A program made the position numbers and the translations under genes. A stretch of DNA of 64,000 bases, from NCBI GenBank assembly GCA_032690845.1, contig CM064417.1:15468501-15532500 (forward strand), given 5' to 3'. Under the pieces are notes generated by a model, which saw only the letters and a program-made list of their open reading frames with translations, was not told where the DNA came from and did no database searches. Shown one piece after another: positions 24,201-33,309 of this stretch (position 1 is the first letter of the stretch; each line of letters starts with the position of its first letter). The stretch comes from Eleusine coracana subsp. coracana. Its lineage: Eukaryota > Streptophyta > Magnoliopsida > Poales > Poaceae.

Positions 24201-24533
24201 AAGACCCTTGCTCATTTTTCACCACACCCGGGCGTAGATGTAGCGCGCCACTAAGGTTGCGACGACCCGACCCTTGCTCACTATTCATCGTACCCAGGTC
24301 ACGATACGACGCGCCACTAAGGTTGTGACGACCCGGCCCTTGCCCATTTGACACCACACCCGGGTTCCGATGTAGCGCGTCGCTAAGAGGGTTACGCCCC
24401 AACGAATTTCTTATGGGTTTCATATCCATTTGAGTGGCTGGCTTTTTGACGTTGGTTTGCCAAACCTAACACAACCCTCCTCCTTTACCCAGGCTTGGGA
24501 CTGGCTATATTGAGACTCAACATAGGCGGAGTT
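21216..24533 (-). mobile_element. RTE-clade LINE, apparently complete coding region
   Basis: Non-LTR retrotransposon on the minus strand. A 19-bp target duplication TTTAGTATAAATTGTGATA lies at 21197-21215 and 24534-24552, and again at 24584-24602. The 3' end (low coordinates) finishes in a short (TTG)n tail (plus CAACAACAAC at 21216-21235) preceded by AAGCAAGTTGGGGTAGGC, usual for plant RTE elements. It carries one ORF with endonuclease and reverse transcriptase. Confidence 0.93.
21307..24429 (-). CDS. RTE LINE endonuclease-reverse transcriptase, 1040 aa
   Basis: Single uninterrupted ORF for target-primed retrotransposition. Residues 11-76 hold three 22-residue repeats (GRNPLSDALH, GRHNLSGASY, GRRNLSGALH starts). 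The APE endonuclease spans about 94-335: N101 in SWNVGSL, E128 in VQETKW, SAYAP at 197-201, D234 and N236 in GGDLNGH, D301 in QIDFIL and H328. The reverse transcriptase spans about 560-830: KAMGPDGIP, NQFGFMPGRST, FIDLEKAYD (D697), GLHQGSALSPYLF and FADD at 786-789. The C-terminus is rich in R, W and H. All expected catalytic residues are visible, so it may be functional, although activity is unproven. The ATG at 24427-24429 opens the frame; a later start is possible. Confidence 0.93.
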   Translation of the reverse strand: MDMKPIRNSLGRNPLSDALHRNPGVVSNGQGPGRHNLSGASYRDLGTMNSEQGSGRRNLSGALHLRPGVVKNEQGSSHFPRRVRRVRKLAEPTRIRLGSWNVGSLTGKLRELVDVATRRRVNILCVQETKWKGQKAKEVENTGYKLWYTGTTSGRNGVGILIDRSLKDGVVDVRRHGDRIILVRLIVGDSALNVISAYAPQVGLNESIKNQFWEDLDSMVSGIPISEKLFIGGDLNGHVGTSNVGFERVHGGFGYGSRNQEGVDILNWALAYDLLVANTIFRKRESHLVTFRSAQHSSQIDFILARREDRRACLDCRVIPGECVVTQHKLVMANFRFRVRVYRDKRTITERTKWWKFRGELAQTFKERMLGEGPWEEGEGPDDMWLKMATCVRKVASEVFGVSRGGKQEAKDTWWWNDKVQRAIKEKKECFKRLHLDKSATNIEGYKIAKRAAKRAVSVAKGQAYDNLYQRLGTKEGEKDIYRMARIRERKTRDINQIKCIKDGVDRLLVRDEEIKDRWREYFDKLFNGEEEGPILELDDSFDDNNRRFVRRIQETEIEEALKRMKSGKAMGPDGIPIEVWRCLGARAIVWLTKLFNLIFRSNKMPEEWRRSIVVPIFKNKGDVQSCTNYRGIKLMSHTMKLWERIIEHRLRRVTSVTQNQFGFMPGRSTMEAIFLMRQLMERYREQKKDLHMVFIDLEKAYDKVPRSVMWWALEKHKVPTKYITLIKDMYRDARTCVRTCDGDTNDFPIKIGLHQGSALSPYLFALVMDEVTREIQSDVPWCMLFADDVVLVDESRDGVNRKLELWRHTLECKGFRLSRTKTEYMMCEFSVTRHEDGDVSLNGQLVAKKDTFRYLGSMLQKDGDIDEDVRHRISAGWLKWRQASGVLCDKRVPQKLKGKFYRTAIRPAMLYGAECWPTKRRHVQQLSVAEMRMLRWFCGHTRRDRIRNEDIRDRIGVAPIEEKLVQHRLRWFGHIQRRPPEAPVCSGVLKRDANVKRGRGRPNLTWDESVKRDLKAWDIPKELAMDRSAWRLAIDVPEP

Positions 24534-24583
24534 TTTAGTATAAATTGTGATATCTAAAACTGGACCTAACACAACCCTCCTCC

Positions 24584-24602
24584 TTTAGTATAAATTGTGA
24601 TA
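24584..24602. repeat. Second 5'-side copy of the LINE target site
   Basis: TTTAGTATAAATTGTGATA repeats here exactly 50 bp beyond the copy at 24534-24552. Between them lies CCTAACACAACCCTCCTCC (within 24564-24587), which duplicates LINE 5' UTR positions 24464-24487 at a 100-bp offset. See the finding on the 5' junction. Confidence 0.9.
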
Positions 24603-24609
24603 TCTAAAA

Positions 24610-27270
24610 ATATTAAGATAAGGACTGTATTTTGCATTCTGTTACAAATGTGTTATCTAACTGGATTTGATAGGTTAGTACTAGGATGCAGCTTATTGCA
24701 AAACTATATAAGTATGTTTTTTTACTGAACTCGGTTGTTTGTCTGAATGCTTGAGACAGCCTCTCTTGGATTCACTGAGCGAAATCCCTGATTTCATCCA
24801 AGTGGCCGAATTGCAGTCTCTTGGATTAGTAGGCATCTCATGTTGCTATTACGCGGTGTTGAACTTTGCTTGTAGTTGGAATATACAGGTTCTCTCGATC
24901 ATGAGTGAACTCTTACAGTAGCATGCTGAAGTGTACTTATTGTCAGAAAATGAAGATAAGAGTGCACCTTCATGTTGTCATTGTGGTGTTGAAACATCTG
25001 TATATACCTAATTTAAAATGGTTCAAATATTTGTACTATCCAGCTTATGAATTGTGGCATCTTAATATGATCTTTTATTGTTGATATTCTATATCAGTTA
25101 GTTTAAGTCTTAGAATAACACTACTAATAATAATGATTTAAAAATGATTATATACAGCCAATTTTGCAGAGTACTTGTTTTGAAGCATGTTTATTTGTTT
25201 ATCAAGTTTCGTCACTAATGTAAGATTTAATTTCATGAGCCACATATTGCTAGGATGCATTTAATAGACGTGTTAAAGCTTAAAGAAAATAAATATGGAG
25301 GCAATATACTAGAATACATCAAAAGTCATTTACGTAGTTAAATAATATTGGATAGACGTATGTGTTTTCTTTTTTTCATAATTATACTGTGGAATTTATC
25401 AATGTAATTTTGATTATCTTTGTTTAAATTTGCTACAACGGTTTGTTTGAAACGAGCTCATTTCATTAATCAGAGAATCTTCGTTGTCTTTTATTTAAAT
25501 TTACCTTAAAAAATTCATATGTGCGCATCACTACTACTTATTTTATATTTGACGACTATGATTAGTTCTTATGGAGGCACATGGATGGAGAATATAAAGA
25601 ACCAATAAGTAGAAGTACTGTGATAAAGAAGCGAAATAGGAATGCAAAATAGATTAAGAAAAATATAGGAAAAAAATGCAGATACAATTTTTAAGGTAAA
25701 ATATAGATATAAATTTAACGGATCTAAAAAGCAAATGCGAAAGGCTTCTTCTAGGTACCCTTTGTTTCATCTTCGGATTGTAGATTCTATCATTGTAAAA
25801 TCTAGTAGTTCAGATTGTAGAATCCAATAATCCGTTTACACCAGCTTTTACTAAATTATGACATATATATTTACCTTTTTGTCACTATGTCTTACTGTAA
25901 GTTATTTAAAATAGATTATGAAATCTAGACAAACAAACACCCTTTAGATTATGACTCAGATTTTTACAATATTAGATTTTACAATTCATAATTTTTAGCT
26001 AAAATAAAAGGACCTAATACGAAATAGACTGGAACTTTAAGCGGGAAAAAACTCGTCTAAGTGTTCTCGAAGGAACTCACGAAACATAGAAATGTTTTGA
26101 GTTTGTCTAAATTCTTGTTATTTCTTTGTAGATGTATGTTAATTCATGATCGGATGATACAGAGGGAGCGTATCTTTAGTTAACGGATTTGGAAAAGTTA
26201 AAAAATAATGAAAATGTCAATATGGCAAAGACGATGTCATGAAATTTTCTGTAGGTATCTCTACAACTTATTAATTGAGGTACGGTCGTCCATTTCGTGT
26301 CCACAAAGTTAGAGATTGAATCCAAATCGGTTTTATCTCGTACATATTAAGCACCGATGTTCAAAAATCATAAATCCTTCGTCCGGAGATTAAATGAAAC
26401 AAAGTCGGACTCTATCTCGTAGATCTTAAAAAGTTCTACAACTTTGGATTCAATAGATTCATAGATTCGAAAGTCTTTATGTTCAAATATACGATGCAAA
26501 AATATTTATTCTGATTTGGACTCCTCTACGCACGTCTTCTTACGGGGTCTATATCTCATAGCTCTGGAGTCCAAATAATATGATTCATATATGTTCTGGA
26601 AAGGTCTCAACGAGATCTATAACTTTCATAGTCACACTTTTCCCATTAGAGCACGTCTTGAAGTCCAAAACCACGATATAATACCGTGCTGTTTTTATAT
26701 TGCGTAAATTATTTTTTTTTCGGATAAACCTTCTAAAAATACTTAGTCATTTGGTCACGACCTTAGACTTACATGTTGGGTTTCATGTACATAGAGAGGT
26801 ATCTTGTAGGTGCTATGGGGTTGTAGGAAACCCGGAGTCGGGCTTTATATCGCTACTTCTCATCTTTGAATCTTTTTAGTGTTATTTCACCTAATTCTGT
26901 AACATCTCAAACAACATTACATGTCGAAATCGTTAATATTAGAGATAAAAAAATATCTGTGATGAGAAATATGGTGAAAAATAGGAGAAAATAATTGCTG
27001 ATACACTAAGAAGCATTAACAGTAATATACATATGATATTTCATGTAAAAATATTAATAATACTATATATGTTTAACAAATATATTATATAAAATGATTT
27101 TTTTATTTAAATTATATAGAGTGTTATTTTTTTAAATCCATCGACGCTATTATTAATATATACTAGATTCGAAAATTAATTTTGTCCAAATATAGGTCTC
27201 AGGTGGAGCTGTAGTTGGCTGCACGTTGCAGTATTTCCCTTCCACGGTACTCTACATCCTTGAAAATTAA
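24610..27270. other. AT-rich intergenic DNA upstream of the PDI gene
   Basis: About 2.7 kb without a supported gene. The part at 26150-26700 resembles non-autonomous repeat debris (repeated TCTACAACTTT-like, TCTCGTAGATCTT-like and GAGTCCAAAT-like words), but no terminal repeats or target duplications were found. The 25757-25990 part has CAAACAAACACCC and GTTTG words suggestive of a decayed hAT-type MITE, unproven. Confidence 0.5.
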
Positions 27271-27294
27271 AAATTGCAACTATTCTTTTTTCGA

Positions 27295-27301
27295 TTTATA
27301 A
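27295..27301 (+). promoter_or_regulatory. Possible TATA box of the PDI gene
   Basis: TTTATAA-like sequence (GATTTATAACC) 79-85 bases upstream of the PDI start codon, in a spot that would give a 5' UTR of roughly 50 bases. Only position and sequence support it. Confidence 0.35.
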
Positions 27302-27379
27302 CCACGAAGAGTTGGGGAGAAGTAGGAGACTTCGCCTCGCCTAAACCTCGGGAGCTTCCCAGACGCGACTCCGGCAACC

Positions 27380-30300
27380 ATGGCGATATCCCAGATCTCC
27401 TCCCGCGGAACCCTGACCCTCCTCGTCCTCCTCGCGGCCTCGGCGGCGATGGTGTTAGCGGACGGTGACGACGTGGTCGCCCTTACGGAGTCCACCTTCG
27501 AGAAGGAGGTCGGTCAGGACCGCGGCGCCCTTGTGGAGTTCTACGCCCCCTGGTTCGTTCTCGCCCCCTTCCTCCCTCGCCGATGGATTCTTGGTTTAGT
27601 TCCACTGGATTGGGTCGGATCGGCTTGTGGCTGGGGAGGGCAGTTGGTCGCGGAGTTGGATCTTTATGCACCTTAATGAGTGAACCAGATTTAGCTGGCG
27701 CTGGGATTGGTTAGAAACAACGTTGTTGTCACCAAACCTTGATTCCCACTATGAATTGAACGGATTGAGATTAACTTTCTCTGTAGTTGAGAAATTGGAT
27801 CGTGTCGACTAGGTGGAGGTGAATGCACTCCATTTGAGTTGTGAATTTATATCTCGTTTGAAATTCTTAGATCAGATCATGACCTTCACTTTTCCACGGT
27901 GGTATCGGTTACTGAAAATTGGTAGGATCGTTTTTTTCGCCCATGCATGAATTCGTAGGGTTTTGGAGTAGAAATGCAAACTCTTACTAATAGGATAACT
28001 GCAACATGGATTTTTTTTTTCTTCTAATTATTCAGTAGTCGAAGTTTTGGCAATTTCGTAACATGACCGTAGCAATAGTTCTACATCTATAATCGTATCA
28101 GACTTAATCATCTACCTATTTTATTTGTCCAGGTGTGGTCACTGCAAGAAGCTTGCCCCTGAGTATGAAAGGCTTGGTGCAAGTTTTAAGAAAGCAAAAT
28201 CTGTCTTGATCGCAAAGGTTTGCAATCTTATATAGCTTTAATTTTAGGGAAAATTACTAAAATCAGCTGCATCTCGGGGGTTTACATATACCCACATGCA
28301 AGAATTTATGTTGCAGTTTGCTTATGAGTTTCACCATAGCATAATTATACTATTTAGTAAGGATGTAGCATCACCTAGTTTTTTATAATTATATCACAAT
28401 TTACAAATGACATGAAAGCCTAGCCTATAAACATTGTGTAGAGAAAAAAAAAACTTAGGGATTGTAGGGTTCCCATTTATGGTAGACCATTTGGAGCTGT
28501 ATTGGAAGCTGTCCAAGAGTCATGTTGGCCAGTCAAAGCTAGCAGGATGGTATATGGAAACTAATTTAAACTTGTGAGCATTGTATAACAGAAGATTTTG
28601 TTGGTGGTAATATGCACCCCACCCCCTATATCTCTGTGGGTTTGTGCACTTGAATTCAGTTAGTTTTCTTGATGATGGTTTTCTATATCACTTTCATGCC
28701 CAAAGGAATTGTTCTTAATAAGAATTTCTTGTTTCTCTATTTGATGCTCATCTTCAACTCCATCTTAATTGTAGGTTGATTGTGATGAGCACAAGAGTGT
28801 GTGCAGCAAGTATGGAGTATCTGGGTATCCGACGATCCAGTGGTTCCCCAAAGGATCCTTGGAGCCCAAAAAGTGAGGGAACACCCCTTCAGATTTTTCC
28901 AGTTACCTTATCTGTTTCTCATATGTCATGAATCATGCTAAAATTTATATAACCATGTAGGTATGAAGGACAACGCACTGCAGAAGCCCTTACTGAGTTT
29001 ATTAATACTGAAGGAGGTAGGGCATTTATCTTGTAGTTCGATCAAGAGTTTTCTTTTCCTGATATATATGGCCACTCATCATATAGAAAATATAAGAGTT
29101 CTGGAGTGTTTGGTTTAGTAAATTAAACAATGTCTAAAATCATGTGGGTTTTGGCTTTCAGGCACCAATGTGAAGCTGGCGACTGTTCCTTCAAGTGTTG
29201 TTGTACTCACTCCTGAGACTTTTGACACGGTTGTCCTTGATGAATCAAAAGATGTCCTTGTTGAGTTCTATGCCCCATGGTAGGTTTCTGGGTTTTGTTT
29301 AGTTTTATTATGTCTGTGTAGTGTGTTGTTTTATGCATCTGTGATCTTTGCATGACAAACCTCATGGATTGAATACTTAATTTGTACAGGTGTGGTCATT
29401 GCAAGAGTCTTGCTCCGGTAAATTGATGGATCTTAGATTTTATTAATCCTACACATGCATTTTAACTTTTGTAAGCCTTGGCTACCTTCATCAGCTTGTC
29501 TAATCTTCTTATATTTGTTTCAGATTTATGAGAAGGTGGCTTCAGTTTTTAAGTTGGATGAGGGAGTTGTGATTGCTAACCTTGATGCTGACAAATACAG
29601 AGACTTGGCTGAGAAGTATAGCCCTAACTTACCCTCTAATATGTCTCTTCTGCATCTTGTTCTTCCTCTTTATGTTATCTTTTGCCAAGCCATTGCTTGT
29701 GTTTTCCTAAGATACAGTCAACTCCTGTTTGAACCACTGTTTTAACCACATATTCTGACATGTCTTTATCTTCAGGTATGGAGTCACTGGCTTTCCTACA
29801 TTGAAGTTCTTTCCCAAGGGAAACAAAGCTGGTGAAGAGTATGATGGTGGCAGGGACCTGGGTGACTTTGTCAAGTTCATTAATGATAAGTGTGGCACCA
29901 GCCGTGATACAAAGGGTCAACTCACTTCAGAGGTTTGTTGCATGCATACGACACAACGCTATGGCACTGTAAAATTTGGTATAGTAGTATTTCTGAGTAT
30001 GTTTTATTCTTTTTTCCCACCTAGGCTGGCCGTGTAGCAAACCTAGATGCCCTAGCAAAGGAGTTCCTTGGTGCTGCTAGTGACAAGCAAAAGGAACTCC
30101 TCTCCAAGATGGAAGAGGAGGTAGCCAAGCTCAGTGGTGCTGCTGCAAAGTAAGCTTTTATAGCTTGCTCAGTTATTCACATATACATAGGTTTTAGATT
30201 ACTTTAGTTTTGGCACATTCTGATAATAATGAGTTCTCTATGGGTTTAATCAGGCATGGAAAGGTCTATGTAACTATCGCAAAGAAAATCATGGAGAAAG

Positions 30301-30511
30301 GCAGTGACTATACTAAAAAGGAAACTGAGAGACTTCAACGCATGTTGGAGAAGGTCAGAAACAACTATGTTGAGCTTCTGTTGATATTTTCCTCATCCAG
30401 CACACATTCAGCTACTCATGTTTGTTCTTTTCATTGTTGCAGTCTATTAGCCCCTCGAAGGCCGATGAATTTATCATCAAGAAGAATGTTCTTTCAACAT
30501 TCTCCTCGTAA
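27380..30511 (+). CDS. PDIL2-1: Protein disulfide isomerase, PDIL2-1 type (11 exons)
   Basis: ER-lumen oxidoreductase that forms and rearranges disulfides in secretory proteins. Coding exons read by splice sites and frame: 27380-27552, 28133-28217, 28775-28872, 28961-29016, 29162-29279, 29390-29417, 29524-29615, 29776-29932, 30025-30149, 30254-30353 and 30443-30511. All introns are GT-AG and the total is 1101 nt, 366 aa, the usual length for the group. Residues 1-27 are a signal peptide. Two thioredoxin domains carry WCGHCK at 58-63 and 177-182. A C-terminal helical ERp29-like domain covers about 260-355. The protein ends TFSS with no KDEL, as in this PDI subgroup. One oddity is a Cys in DKCGTSRD where I recall Ser in relatives. 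Both active sites are split by introns after TG of the Trp codon. Confidence 0.95.
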
Positions 30512-30617
30512 AGCAGTGATGGGCTCCATTATCACCTTTCTGGTATAGGAGAATGTTCTTTCAACATTCTCCTCTTAAAGCAGTGATGGGCTCCATTATC
30601 ACCTTTCCGGTATAGGA
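30484..30617 (+). repeat. 67-bp tandem duplication across the PDI stop codon
   Basis: 30484-30550 is repeated at 30551-30617 with only a few changes. The unit begins GAATGTTCTTTCAACATTC, contains the last codons and stop (TCCTCGTAA in copy 1, TCCTCTTAA in copy 2) and ends TGGTATAGGA / CGGTATAGGA. Translation ends in copy 1, so copy 2 is 3' UTR. Confidence 0.93.
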
Positions 30618-31050
30618 GACCGAATATCAGGATTAGGAATGTGATGATGAGAGTTTATTGTTGGTAGAACTAAATTTTGGGTTTCCCTTAGCATACATGA
30701 GACTGTACCCTTTTGCATACCGTACCTTTTTGTGCTTACATGGATTTGATCCGTAAAATAGTTCACTTTTGGACAGGGATAGATGGACTTTTGTGATTAC
30801 TGCACTTTTAATTGGGATAATGTGGCTTACTTGAGATACTTTGTAATGTTTTGATACTAAATAATATAATAGAGTGAAATGTACCGAGGTCCTTCAACTA
30901 TGAGGATTTTCATCTGGGTCAATCATCTACTTTTAAAACGTCTGTTTGGATTCATGAATTTAATTATTATTTGAGCTCAGGTCTACCCCACATCATCAAT
31001 TGAAAAATGTGGCAGGGTTATATGGGAAATATTGGCTGTAAATTCTTTGT
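30512..31050 (+). other. PDI 3' UTR and flanking DNA
   Basis: The 3' UTR likely extends to about 30870, where AT-rich AATAATATAATAG could serve polyadenylation; no exact AATAAA was seen there. From about 30885 the text (GAGGTCCTTCAACTATGAGG and on) looks like a fragment of a decayed repeat, without detectable ends. Confidence 0.45.
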
Positions 31051-31592
31051 AGGATAATTGTATAAAACACCTCATAAGTCACTTAAGATTTAGATTTCCA
31101 TTCATAAGTTTTTTTTTTAGCAAATCATCACCCACCCAATGTATTTTGTTGTAAAAACGACCCTCTGTTGACACATGTTTAATTGGTTTTATATGATTTT
31201 ATTGATAAGTTTAAAATAAAGCTAAATTAAATAAGTTAACATTATTAGAGAATTTTAGTGTGTTTAATTTAATTCCTCTTATTTTTATGAGGAACATATC
31301 CAAATTTTAAACTTTATTAAATTTTAAACTATATTGTTGAACACCGTTCAAAGTTTAATTGATATTGTTACTACATATCTTTATAAAAATATATAAAAAT
31401 TACTTATTTTTTGATAAAAACATTATTGGCTATTTTAAATAAATAAAATCATGTTGAATAAATTAAACATGTGTAAATTGAGGTGGTTTTTATAACAAAA
31501 TTTAATGAGTGGGTGAAATTTTGTAATAAAATGACTTGGGTGAAAGTCTTAAACTCTAACTAATTTATAGGATGGTTTTTTTCAATTAATCC
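31051..31592. mobile_element. Long-TIR MITE, MULE-like
   Basis: About 540 bp whose two ends are imperfect inverted copies over roughly 150 bp: GGATAATTGTATAAAACACC at the left against the complement of the right end, GGATTAATTGAAAAAAACC, followed on both sides by similar text (TCACCCACCCAATG and TCACCCACTCATTA; ACACATGTTTAATT on both). Flanking ATTCTTTGT (31042-31050) and ATTCCTTGC (31593-31601) match at 7 of 9 positions, a possible 9-bp Mutator-type target duplication. No coding capacity. Confidence 0.65.
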
Positions 31593-32028
31593 ATTCCTTG
31601 CAGTTTCCATTCTGGGTAGACGTTAGGCACACAATACAATCGTAAAAAACGTTATTATATATTTTTTTAGACAATTATGTATTTATTTATGAAAGGGAAA
31701 AAATTGATGTTTGGTGCAGAATTTACTAAGGCCGTGTCTCGTTTTCTTTTTTTTTTTCCTTCCCTTTTTACACGAAGCTGGGATGTTGTAGACGGAAACT
31801 GAATCCGGGTATCCACTGAGACGAGAGAATGCAGGAGAGAGAGATCGACCCATTGGGCGCCGGCGGTGCTGTCAGTGTCAGTAGAAAAAAAAAATCGATT
31901 GGTCCTAACCCTAGAAACGCGCCGCCCCACCGGAGCTAGCTAGCGGCCACACCTCGCCTCGCCGCGCGCCTCCTCGCTGCTGTTGCCGTCTCCGACTCTT
32001 CCCGCCTCCCCGTTGCGGCGGTGCTGCC

Positions 32029-32175
32029 ACCGCCTTCTCCCCCGCCCGCCGGAGCCCCGAGGCCGCCGCCTTCTTCCACACGCGTCGGAGCCACAACGGA
32101 CGCCGCCTTCTCACCCGCGCCCTGGTGTCCCCGAGGCCGCCGCCTTCTCCCCCGCGCGTCCGAGCCCCGAAGCCG
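32029..32175 (+). repeat. GC-rich tandem repeat, about 4 units of 36-37 bp
   Basis: Units begin with (G/C)C(C/A)(G/A)CCGCCTTCT and end near GAGCCCCGAG. They lie upstream of the small gene at 32459, in its probable promoter or 5' UTR. They create long but meaningless ORFs on both strands. Confidence 0.75.
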
Positions 32176-32246
32176 CCGCCGTTTTGCAGGCCGCGGCGTG
32201 CGCACCGAGGGCGAGGCCGCTTCGCCGCCGCGCCGTCCGTGCTCGC

Positions 32247-32356
32247 AGGCCTAACAGGCCGGCCCGGCAGGCACGCGGGCTGGCCCGGCACGCTAAGAAT
32301 ATCGTGCCGTGCCGGCCCGAAATTAAATGGGCTGCGCTGGGCCGGGCCAGCACTAG
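32247..32356. repeat. GC-rich imperfect inverted repeat (GGCCCGGC words)
   Basis: The block CTAACAGGCCGGCCCGGC ... GGGCCGGGCCAGCACTAG has complementary ends and an internal CGTGCCGTGCCGGCCC. It resembles short hAT-type MITE text common in grass genes, but no convincing 8-bp target duplication was found. It lies in the presumed 5' leader or promoter of the gene at 32459. Confidence 0.4.
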
Positions 32357-32458
32357 GCGCCGCCTGCGGTCTTCCCCTTTAACCTTCCTTCGTCTTCCCC
32401 TGTCCGCCGGCGTTGCTCTCCCACCATTGATTGAGAGAAGAAAAAGAGAAATCGTTGG

Positions 32459-33309
32459 ATGGCGCCACCGCACGCCGCCGAAGAAAGCTCATTGGAGCCG
32501 GAGAGCCAAGATGCATATACTCGATGGCTTGAAACTCTCTCCGAGCCGGAGCTCGTAAGTCCCCGCCCTTTTCTTCTTTCCCTCGCTGATTACAGAGAGA
32601 ATATTACCAATCCCTAACTCTGTGCAGGATTTGGTGATCAGCCTCAAGGAGCTCGCCGTCACGCAGGCCGCCCATTTTGACCTCTCCCAAAGATTCCATC
32701 TCCGCACCCTACGTGCTCTCGGTACGCCTACACTTTCAGTATTAACGATCCTTTAATCTTGATGGATAGTGGACAGCCACACCAGTAATTCTTAATGCCA
32801 TTTTTTCAGTATTAATGTCCTTTCTCTCTCTATCTATCTCTTTCTATTCTTAATGTCATTTTTTCAGGTACTGTTTTGCTGCAGCATTTCGGAGACCGAC
32901 TGAAACAAAACTCAGGTAGGCTCGAGCTCGACAGACTTGCGCTGCTGAGGGATCCTGACGTGGATGCTCCCACCAATAGGCCTGAGGTGCCCGGGTCCAA
33001 CAAGGTTCAGTCAATGTCAAATGGTGTTCACAAGAAACGAAAGCGGCTCCAACATGGGTAAGTGGGCTACTTGATTGCTGTTGCTCTGTTCTCATACTAT
33101 CATGCATTGCCTCCCAAGCTAGGACGTACTGTAGTTCTCTAGCTTCAAAGCATGGATGGTGTTCCCTAGTTTTGTTACAGATGAATATGCGTAATTTGGT
33201 TGACGCTAGCAAATGCTGATGATACATAGATGTTGGAACTATAATGCGACTTTGCAGGTCGGATGAAGAGAGTGCCTCGAATTCAAAGAAAAGGAACATG
33301 GAGAGATAA
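32459..33309 (+). CDS. Uncharacterised nuclear-type protein, 143 aa, 4 exons
   Basis: I do not recognise this protein. Exons by splice sites and frame: 32459-32554, 32628-32721, 32868-33057 and 33258-33309, all introns GT-AG, total 432 nt. The start MAPPHAAEESSLEPESQ is followed by a helical, leucine-rich block (YTRWLETLSEPEL, ISLKELAVTQA, FHLRTLRALG, LLQHFGDRLKQNSG) at about 20-85, an acidic/polar linker, and a basic tail with KKRKR and SKKRNMER, plausible nuclear localisation signals. Intact frame across four exons, consensus donors (GTAAGT, GTAAGTGG) and GC-rich 5' context support a real host gene. The upstream GC-rich repeat may affect its promoter. An alternative acceptor in intron 2 is discussed under findings. 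Confidence 0.72.

Noticed and set aside
25757..25990. Candidate hAT-type MITE with CAAACAAACACCC words
   Set aside because: Ends and 8-bp target duplication could not be matched.
26150..26700. Repeat-like text suggestive of CACTA or MULE debris
   Set aside because: No terminal repeats, target duplications or coding remnants found.
27280..27671. Minus-strand ORFs over PDI exon 1
   Set aside because: GC-rich antisense shadow of a clearly spliced plus-strand gene.
32247..32356. GGCCCGGC inverted repeat as a hAT MITE insertion
   Set aside because: Left and right 8-bp flanks do not match; kept only as a low-confidence repeat.
31911..32558. Several long overlapping ORFs on both strands in GC-rich DNA upstream of the small gene
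   Set aside because: They are products of a 36-bp GC-rich repeat with P/R/A-only composition; no domain, no splice support.
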